This document shows positions 15,493 to 19,923 of a stretch of DNA of 19,923 bases, piece by piece. The DNA comes from an uncultured Bacilli bacterium (GTDB taxonomy: Bacteria > Bacillota_I > Bacilli_A > RF39 > UBA660): contig CAJUJA010000009.1 in assembly GCA_910586635.1 (NCBI GenBank), positions 2,688 to 22,610 of the forward strand, in the 5' to 3' direction. Both the position numbers and the translations under genes were made by a program. Within the stretch, counting starts at the first letter, position 1. Each line of letters opens with the position of its first letter. A model generated the notes under the pieces. The model was not told where the DNA came from. It ran no database searches and worked only from the letters and a program-made list of their open reading frames with translations.

Positions 15493-16698
15493 ATGAAAAA
15501 GAAAATATTTTATTTCGTATGTTTTATACTCATGTTTATCGTACTTATTATAGGAGGTTTTCGATTGTATTCTTATATTAGAATAAAAACTGCTAAAATA
15601 GAAGTAGATTTAGTAGATCATTTAGAAGTAGAAGTATTTTCTAAGAGGAAAATTTCAGACTTTATTCATCGTATTAATGGGAAAATATTAAATAATAAAG
15701 AAATCAATACGACAAAGATAGGAAAGCAAGAACTTACATTCTTTTATGAAAATGATGATCATATTAAGGTTCCCTATACTTTCCAAATAGAGGTAGTAGA
15801 TAAGACAGCTCCTCTTATTTGGCTTGATTCAGAATACCATGTAGAAGTAGATGATGATATGAAGTTAGAGTCTAGTATTTTATGTGGAGATAATTATGAT
15901 AATAGACCTACTTGTAAAATTGAAGGAGAGTATGATCTTCATCAAGTTGGAAGCTATCCTTTAGTTTATAAAGCAGAGGATCAAAGTGGGAATCAAACTG
16001 TAAAAAATTTCACGTTAAAAGTAGAGGAGAAAGGAAGAAATAGTAAAGAACAATTAGAAAAAACAGAGTTTTCTGATATTGTAAAACTTCATAAAACAAA
16101 TACTACCAAAATAGGAATTGATATTTCTAAATGGCAGAAGGATATTGATTTTTCTAAAGTAAAAGATGCCGGTGTTGAATTTGTTATGATTAGGGTAGGA
16201 ACTAAAGATTTTGAAACAAATAAGTATATCTTAGATCCCTATTTCAAAAGAAATATAGAAGAGGCATTAAAATATCATTTAGAGGTAGGAGTATATTTTT
16301 ACTCTTATGCAAATTCTTTAAAAGATGCTAAAAAAGATGCTCTATGGGTAATTAAACAAATCAAAAATTATAATATTACCCTTCCAGTTGCTTTTGACTG
16401 GGAAGATTGGTTTGACTATAATCGTCATCACATGAGTTTTTATAAATTATCGATGGTAGGAGAAACCTTTATGAGCGAGATAGAAAAACATGGCTATCAA
16501 AGTATGCGTTATGGTAGTAAAAACTATTTAGAAAAAATTTGGTTTGATACAAAAAAAGAAACTTGGCTTGCACATTATACTGATAAAACAAGTTATGAGG
16601 GAAAGTATAAATTCTGGCAGTTATGTCAAAATGGGAGAGTAGATGGTATAGCAGGTGATGTAGATATTGATGTGATGTATTTTGATAAAAAAAACTAG
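15493..16698 (+). CDS. Membrane-anchored GH25 lysozyme with Ig-like domain
   Basis: Predicted muramidase of 401 residues that hydrolyses peptidoglycan outside the membrane. An N-terminal hydrophobic helix (5-23) anchors it or serves as an uncleaved signal. A DUF5011-like Ig domain follows (about 100-178), opening DKTAPLIWLD and containing C131 and C141, possibly a disulfide. The GH25 domain runs from about 206 to the end: GIDISKWQ (D210), then FVMIRVG, GVYFYSYANS, the FDWEDW motif (D302, E304) and GDVDIDVMYF (D389, D391, D393). AAGGAG at 15481-15486 serves ATG 15493. The upstream 92 nt hold only the weak dnaJ terminator and no convincing promoter. It is complete and likely a cell-wall remodelling enzyme, not a phage lysin, since no phage genes are nearby. 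Confidence 0.9.
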   Translation: MKKKIFYFVCFILMFIVLIIGGFRLYSYIRIKTAKIEVDLVDHLEVEVFSKRKISDFIHRINGKILNNKEINTTKIGKQELTFFYENDDHIKVPYTFQIEVVDKTAPLIWLDSEYHVEVDDDMKLESSILCGDNYDNRPTCKIEGEYDLHQVGSYPLVYKAEDQSGNQTVKNFTLKVEEKGRNSKEQLEKTEFSDIVKLHKTNTTKIGIDISKWQKDIDFSKVKDAGVEFVMIRVGTKDFETNKYILDPYFKRNIEEALKYHLEVGVYFYSYANSLKDAKKDALWVIKQIKNYNITLPVAFDWEDWFDYNRHHMSFYKLSMVGETFMSEIEKHGYQSMRYGSKNYLEKIWFDTKKETWLAHYTDKTSYEGKYKFWQLCQNGRVDGIAGDVDIDVMYFDKKN

Positions 16699-16713
16699 GT
16701 GTCTTTTCCTAGT
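16687..16713 (-). terminator. Terminator of rnhC on the minus strand
   Basis: Read on the minus strand, ACTAGG (16708-16713), an 8 nt loop and CCTAGT (16694-16699) are followed by seven more T. It lies over the last codons of the convergent GH25 gene. On the plus strand there is no T tract, so it works mainly for rnhC. Confidence 0.6.
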
Positions 16714-16809
16714 CTATACTTGTCCATTCAGCACTAAATTTTTATAGGAGTGATTTATTTCTCTTTTTAAATCTATTTTATTATCTCTTTATTGGATTTA
16801 CATTGTACA

Positions 16810-17715
16810 TTAAAATATCATAGTATGCAATATTCTATCTGTATTTTTAAAATTTACTTTTGCAATTTCTTTTAATTTTTCTTCCCCATATTGTTTGACA
16901 ACTTCTTCTCCTATTTTATCTACTTCTACACCAGCCCCTTTTACAAGTGGGATATGTAGACGGTCACTTAATTTATCAAATTCTTGTAAGAAAAGATATC
17001 TACTAATAATAGAAGAACAGGCAACTGCTAGATTTTTATCTTCTGCTTTTGTCATAAAGGTAATTCCTTTTTGAATTTGAGAAATTCCTTTTAAATATTC
17101 ATAATATCTTGCTTCTCTTGCAAACTCATCGATGATAATGTAGTCATATTGAGGGTTGATCTCATGTATCAATTGATAGAGTACCTTGTTGTGCATAATG
17201 GATTTTATTTTATTCATATTTACATCTTTTGTATATTTTTGATTATATTCTTGGTTGCTTAATACTATACTACGATAAGGAATTTTTTTTGCTATTTGTG
17301 GTGCGATTTTTTTTATTTTCTCATCACTGATTTTCTTAGAGTCCCCAACTCCTAATTTTTCTAAGTAGGAAACATCTTCTTTTTTTACATAGGATGCTGT
17401 AACTACAATTGGGCCAAAATAGTCCCCTGTTCCTACTTCATCAGATCCTATCGAAGAGCAATTATGGTATGGATTTTCTTGTTTTGATTCCTTATTATTT
17501 TTTTCTTGTTCTGCTACAACGCCCCACATAGAGGCATCAACATCAGCAGAGGTCCCCTGGAACATTACTTTTCCGGATTCATACATGGTAATTACGGTAT
17601 CTTCTTCTTGTGCCTGAAAAACAACATAGGGAATTTTTTTATCACGACATTTATCTTTATAGTATTCAATCATTTTTTCTCTTGTTTCTTGATCTACTTT
17701 AATTACAACGTTCAT
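16810..17715 (-). CDS. rnhC: Ribonuclease HIII
   Basis: Cytoplasmic RNase HIII of 301 residues that cuts the RNA strand of RNA-DNA hybrids. An N-terminal TBP-like substrate-binding domain (about 1-70, with GKVMFQG) distinguishes it from RNase HII. The catalytic domain has SDEVGTGDYFGP (D92, E93), GDSKKISDEKI and IIIDEF (D196), and the text TKAEDKNLAVACSSIISRY carries the remaining acidic residue. GAGGTG precedes the ATG. It is divergent from cvpA. In Bacillus the order is rnhC, zapA, cvpA (yshB), so the pairing is conserved while zapA is absent here. Confidence 0.94.
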   Translation of the reverse strand: MNVVIKVDQETREKMIEYYKDKCRDKKIPYVVFQAQEEDTVITMYESGKVMFQGTSADVDASMWGVVAEQEKNNKESKQENPYHNCSSIGSDEVGTGDYFGPIVVTASYVKKEDVSYLEKLGVGDSKKISDEKIKKIAPQIAKKIPYRSIVLSNQEYNQKYTKDVNMNKIKSIMHNKVLYQLIHEINPQYDYIIIDEFAREARYYEYLKGISQIQKGITFMTKAEDKNLAVACSSIISRYLFLQEFDKLSDRLHIPLVKGAGVEVDKIGEEVVKQYGEEKLKEIAKVNFKNTDRILHTMIF

Positions 17716-17732
17716 ATTTTCACCTCAAAAAT

Positions 17733-17741
17733 ATTATAGCA
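17733..17741 (-). promoter_or_regulatory. Extended -10 promoter of rnhC
   Basis: On the minus strand the text reads TGCTATAAT, a perfect extended -10. No good -35 is seen at 17 bp, which is normal for this class. The leader would be about 11 nt, enough for the GAGGTG site. Confidence 0.5.
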
Positions 17742-17749
17742 TATTTTCT

Positions 17750-17765
17750 TATAATGAGTTATAAT
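17750..17765 (+). promoter_or_regulatory. Candidate -10 elements for cvpA
   Basis: Two TATAAT hexamers, at 17750-17755 and 17760-17765, precede the cvpA ribosome site AGGAGG (17775-17780). Neither has a clear -35, so the exact promoter is uncertain. Confidence 0.35.
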
Positions 17766-17788
17766 AAAAATAATAGGAGGTATGTGAA

Positions 17789-18472
17789 ATGAATATTATA
17801 GATCTTGTTATTATATTACTTTTGATATTATCTGCAATTACAGGAATGAAAAGGGGTGTTGTTAGAGAACTTTCAATGTTGGTTGGAATTATTATTACCT
17901 ATTTTCTTGCTTTTTTATTGAAAGGACAAGTTGGGCTTCTTTTATGCCGAATATTACCTTTCTTTGAATTTGACGGTCTAGTTTCTTTAAATATTATTGT
18001 ATATCAGTTGATCGCTTTTATTGTAATTGCTATTATTTTGTTTAGTATTTATAGTATTATTTTAGGTTTTACTGGAATTGTTCAAAAATTAGTAGATATA
18101 TCTTTTATCTTGACTCTTCCGTCCAAAATATTAGGATTTATAGTAGGGTTTGTAGAGGGATACATTGTTTTATTTATGATTCTTTTAGTATTACAGATTC
18201 CTTTTAAAGATAATAGCCTATTTATAAATTCTAGATTATCCAACAAAATAGTTAATAATACTTTTTTACTATCTAGCAGTTTGGGACAATTGGACGACTG
18301 TATTGTTGATATTATAGATTTAACTAAAACCTATGATGAATCAGATTCAACCCAAGTTAATTTGGAAATTATAAAATTAGAATTAAAATATAATATTATT
18401 AATCATGAAGAGTTAGAAAAGGTAATAAAAACAAAAAAATTGGATAATATTGAGGGAATAAAAAATATTTAA
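17789..18472 (+). CDS. cvpA: CvpA family membrane protein
   Basis: A 227-residue membrane protein of the CvpA family. The family is named for an E. coli protein needed for colicin V production, but its molecular role in Bacilli (YshB) is unknown. It begins MNIIDLVIILLLILSAITG, then KRGVVRELSMLVG, the family's typical first helix and loop. Hydrophobic helices lie at about 4-20, 28-46, 66-90 and 112-138. A soluble charged tail follows from about 165. AGGAGG at 17775-17780 gives a strong ribosome site. The place opposite rnhC supports the call. A terminator follows at once. Confidence 0.85.
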   Translation: MNIIDLVIILLLILSAITGMKRGVVRELSMLVGIIITYFLAFLLKGQVGLLLCRILPFFEFDGLVSLNIIVYQLIAFIVIAIILFSIYSIILGFTGIVQKLVDISFILTLPSKILGFIVGFVEGYIVLFMILLVLQIPFKDNSLFINSRLSNKIVNNTFLLSSSLGQLDDCIVDIIDLTKTYDESDSTQVNLEIIKLELKYNIINHEELEKVIKTKKLDNIEGIKNI

Positions 18473-18493
18473 AATCCGTTTAGGATTTTTTTT
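18471..18493 (+). terminator. Terminator after cvpA
   Basis: AAAATCC (18471-18477), loop GTTTA, GGATTTT (18483-18489), continuing into a run of T to 18493. The left arm overlaps the cvpA stop codon. The promoter of the next gene begins 3 nt later. Confidence 0.8.
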
Positions 18494-18495
18494 AT

Positions 18496-18526
18496 TTGAC
18501 AAATCGCTCTGGGGGGGGGGTATAAT
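18496..18526 (+). promoter_or_regulatory. Promoter with a G10 spacer, probably phase-variable
   Basis: Perfect TTGACA (18496-18501) and perfect TATAAT (18521-18526) are held 19 bp apart by AATCGCTCT plus ten G. Optimal spacing is 17 bp, which G8 would give. The layout is like Neisseria porA, where poly-G length between -35 and -10 sets expression level by slipped-strand changes (established there). Drives the surface-protein gene at 18562. Confidence 0.75.
18511..18520 (+). repeat. Homopolymer tract of ten G
   Basis: Ten consecutive G adjoin the -10 hexamer in otherwise AT-rich DNA. Such tracts are prone to length change during replication. I see no other G or C run of similar length in the window. 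Confidence 0.95.
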
Positions 18527-18561
18527 GTAAGCATAGAGTAAATAAGTATGAAGTGATAGCA

Positions 18562-19295
18562 GTGAAAAAAGAGTTGAAAAAAAAGAATAAAGAGGAACTA
18601 TAAATTAGTATTAGGAGTAATAATAGGTATCATGATATCAGGAGTAGGAGCTTATGCAGTAACTACGATATCCAGTTCTAATTTTTTTTATGATAATTCT
18701 GTATCAGGGTTAACATCTACCAATATGAAAGATGCAATAGATGAGTTATATGAAAAAGTAAATAATAAACCGTGTCAAGTACTAAAAGGAAAAGGTAAAG
18801 ATACGAGTGATGAAATTATTTGTGGAACAGAGGAGTTTTATGTATTATATTCATCTGGAGATTCTATTACGGTTTTAACAAAATATCCTATAGAAGCTGG
18901 AGGTGCAATTGTTGAAAATGTAGCAGAGTTTCAAGGTATAGGAATAGTAGCACCTATTGAAAATCTATCTTATGCACAAAATAAAAATTGTGGAAATGCG
19001 AACTTTGCGTGTGCTGGAACTGGTTATGCTTCTAAATATAAGGACGTTTTAAATAAAGCAGGATGTAGTTCTGTGTTAAGTCCTGTGTATGATCAGCCAT
19101 ATGGAAGCTGTCCCTACCCTGGTTAGAGAAAGTAGTGTTAACTGATAAAATGAGTGGACCAAATACTGCAGTAGTTGCAAGTGATAATAAGTTAGAGTGG
19201 TTACCTGCTATGAATGGTTCTTATCTTGGGGGATATGAAAAATTGATGGTAAAGATCCCTACCAGACAAATTACGATGTAAAGAAAAATGTCTAA
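18562..19295 (+). pseudogene. Frameshifted surface-protein gene (off or decayed)
   Basis: Probable single gene split over three frames. From GTG 18562 the frame reads VKKELKKKNKEEL and stops at TAA 18601. Removing one A from the A8 tract (18577-18584) gives MKKELKKRIKRNYKLVLGVI joined to IGIMISGVGAYAV, a basic start and membrane segment. The longest intact piece (18632-19126) continues with SGLTSTNMKDAIDELYEKV, EEFYVLYSSGDSITVLTKYP and several Cys. It stops at TAG 19124-19126. The next frame (from TGG 19120) carries on sensibly with WLEKVVLTDKMSGPNTAVVA. One extra A in the A5 tract at 19238-19242 then leads to DGKDPYQTNYDVKKNV and TAA 19293. The restored protein would be about 240 residues. 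It resembles a family of anchored surface proteins of gut Firmicutes and phage tail-fibre-like segments (from memory, not searched). Confidence 0.6.
18577..18584 (+). repeat. A8 tract at the first frame break
   Basis: Eight A in codons five to eight of the gene starting at 18562. Seven A would join the start codon to the long reading frame. It is a possible second slippage switch, acting on translation. Confidence 0.6.
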
Positions 19296-19318
19296 ACAAT
19301 TTTATTTAGACATTTTTT
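19284..19318. terminator. Bidirectional terminator between the pseudogene and the YigZ gene
   Basis: AAAAATGTCTAAA (19284-19296) pairs perfectly over 13 bp with TTTAGACATTTTT (19305-19317) around an 8 nt loop. It has a T run on the plus strand and a T5 run on the minus strand. It covers the last codons of both converging genes. Confidence 0.8.
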
Positions 19319-19895
19319 GAACCCATTTTATATCTTCTTTTATGATATTACAATGATTTATGATTTCTTTTAATTTTTGATAAATTTGATTAGTTACAAG
19401 GACTTTATATGTGATTTTATCTAGAAATATTTTTTCTATAATTGTAGAATTTTTGAGTATATGATCTATTTCTTTTTGGCTTGCATAATCAAATTCAATC
19501 TCTAATTGAACTCCCTTTACCAATTCGATTTTATTTATCGCTTCTAATGCTTTTGTGGTGCTTTTAGAGTAGGCTCTAGTTAGACCTCCGGCTCCTAATT
19601 TAATTCCACCAAAGTATCTTATAACAATTGCTAAAACATTGGTTAGTTGTTCTTTTTCTAGAATATTTAACATAGGAGTTCCAGCAGTTCCACCAGGTTC
19701 TCCATCATCACTTGATTTTTTATAATCGGATATAATATAAGCGTAGCAATAATGATTGGCTTTTGGATAACTTCTTTTTGTTTTTTCTAATAATAATTTA
19801 ATTTCTTCTTTTGTTTGTATTTTAAAGATTAAAGTAATAAATTTAGAATTTTTAATGATCAGTTCATTTTTACAATTTTTATTGATTATATACAT
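19302..19895 (-). CDS. YigZ/IMPACT family protein (UPF0029)
   Basis: A 197-residue cytoplasmic protein of the YigZ family (YvyE in Bacillus, IMPACT in eukaryotes), whose precise bacterial function is unsettled; a link to translation or RNA binding has been proposed for relatives. The N-terminal domain has the signature SDDGEPGGTAGTPMLN (62-77) and RYFGGIKLGAGGLTRAYS (93-110). The C-terminal 60 or so residues fit the ferredoxin-like DUF1949 domain. The length is normal. GGTGG lies before the ATG on the minus strand, and the gene ends inside the shared terminator. Complete. Confidence 0.92.
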   Translation of the reverse strand: MYIINKNCKNELIIKNSKFITLIFKIQTKEEIKLLLEKTKRSYPKANHYCYAYIISDYKKSSDDGEPGGTAGTPMLNILEKEQLTNVLAIVIRYFGGIKLGAGGLTRAYSKSTTKALEAINKIELVKGVQLEIEFDYASQKEIDHILKNSTIIEKIFLDKITYKVLVTNQIYQKLKEIINHCNIIKEDIKWVQKMSK

Positions 19896-19910
19896 AATAC
19901 CACCATATCT

Positions 19911-19916
19911 ATTATA
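19911..19916 (-). promoter_or_regulatory. Candidate -10 of the YigZ-family gene
   Basis: On the minus strand TATAAT ends about 15 nt before the start codon. The -35 would fall outside the window, so this is only half supported. Confidence 0.35.
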
Positions 19917-19923
19917 ACTTATA

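Noticed and set aside
15493..16698. GH25 lysozyme as a prophage endolysin
   Set aside because: It has an N-terminal membrane anchor and Ig-like domain, and no holin, tail or integrase genes are nearby.
18511..18520. G10 as a two-colour sequencing artefact
   Set aside because: Such artefacts appear at read ends. This tract is flanked on both sides by unique sequence that forms exact -35 and -10 hexamers, so it is probably real, although its exact length needs read support.
18595..18604. Programmed +1 frameshift at CTA TAA A, like the prfB site CTT TGA C
   Set aside because: After a +1 slip the tRNA reading CUA would have to pair with UAU, which is poor, and no upstream Shine-Dalgarno-like stimulator is visible. 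Loss of one A in the A8 tract explains the frame better.
1..19923. CRISPR arrays, tRNA or rRNA genes, insertion sequences
   Set aside because: I saw no regularly spaced repeats, no tRNA-like cloverleaf with a CCA or TTC loop, no rRNA text and no transposase reading frame or terminal repeats.

Overview
The window is an AT-rich chromosomal stretch from a low-GC Gram-positive bacterium, most likely an uncultured gut member of the Bacilli (Erysipelotrichales/RF39-like). The evidence is conserved Bacilli gene order: parE-parC, a ylbD-ylbE-ylbF-rsmD remnant, hrcA-grpE-dnaK-dnaJ behind CIRCE, and rnhC next to cvpA. UGA acts as a stop (rsmD and the 7603 gene end on it) and Trp is UGG, so the standard bacterial code applies and not the Mycoplasma code. 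The first 11 bases match the 3' end of an Illumina adapter, so position 1 is a contig edge.

Layout: 12-220 is the 3' end of an unknown gene with a terminator. 230-4907 holds parE and parC (topoisomerase IV). 4911-5987 is a compact M3-like zinc peptidase. 6031-7572 holds ylbD, ylbE, a short ylbF and rsmD. 7603-8853 is a surface protein with a pilin-like N-terminus and three repeat units. 8866-15400 is the heat-shock cluster hrcA-grpE-dnaK-[pepF-like M3 oligopeptidase]-dnaJ. 15493-16698 is a membrane-anchored GH25 lysozyme. 16810-17715 is rnhC on the minus strand, and 17789-18472 is cvpA. 18496-19295 is a broken surface-protein gene behind a promoter whose spacer contains ten G. 19302-19895 is a YigZ/IMPACT gene on the minus strand.

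Most of the window is housekeeping: chromosome decatenation, rRNA methylation, protein folding, RNA-DNA hybrid removal and wall hydrolysis. The most unusual element is at 18496-19295. A consensus -35/-10 pair is held 19 bp apart by a G10 tract next to the -10. The gene behind it is out of frame after an A8 tract in its fifth to eighth codons and carries two further single-base frame breaks. This looks like a phase-variable, now decayed, surface-protein locus, in a window where all other complete genes are intact.

Other points of note are a second CIRCE-like 9-9-9 inverted repeat over the -35 of the hrcA promoter, a Cys/His cluster in the GrpE tail, an M3 peptidase gene between dnaK and dnaJ, and a second, divergent minimal M3-like peptidase after parC.
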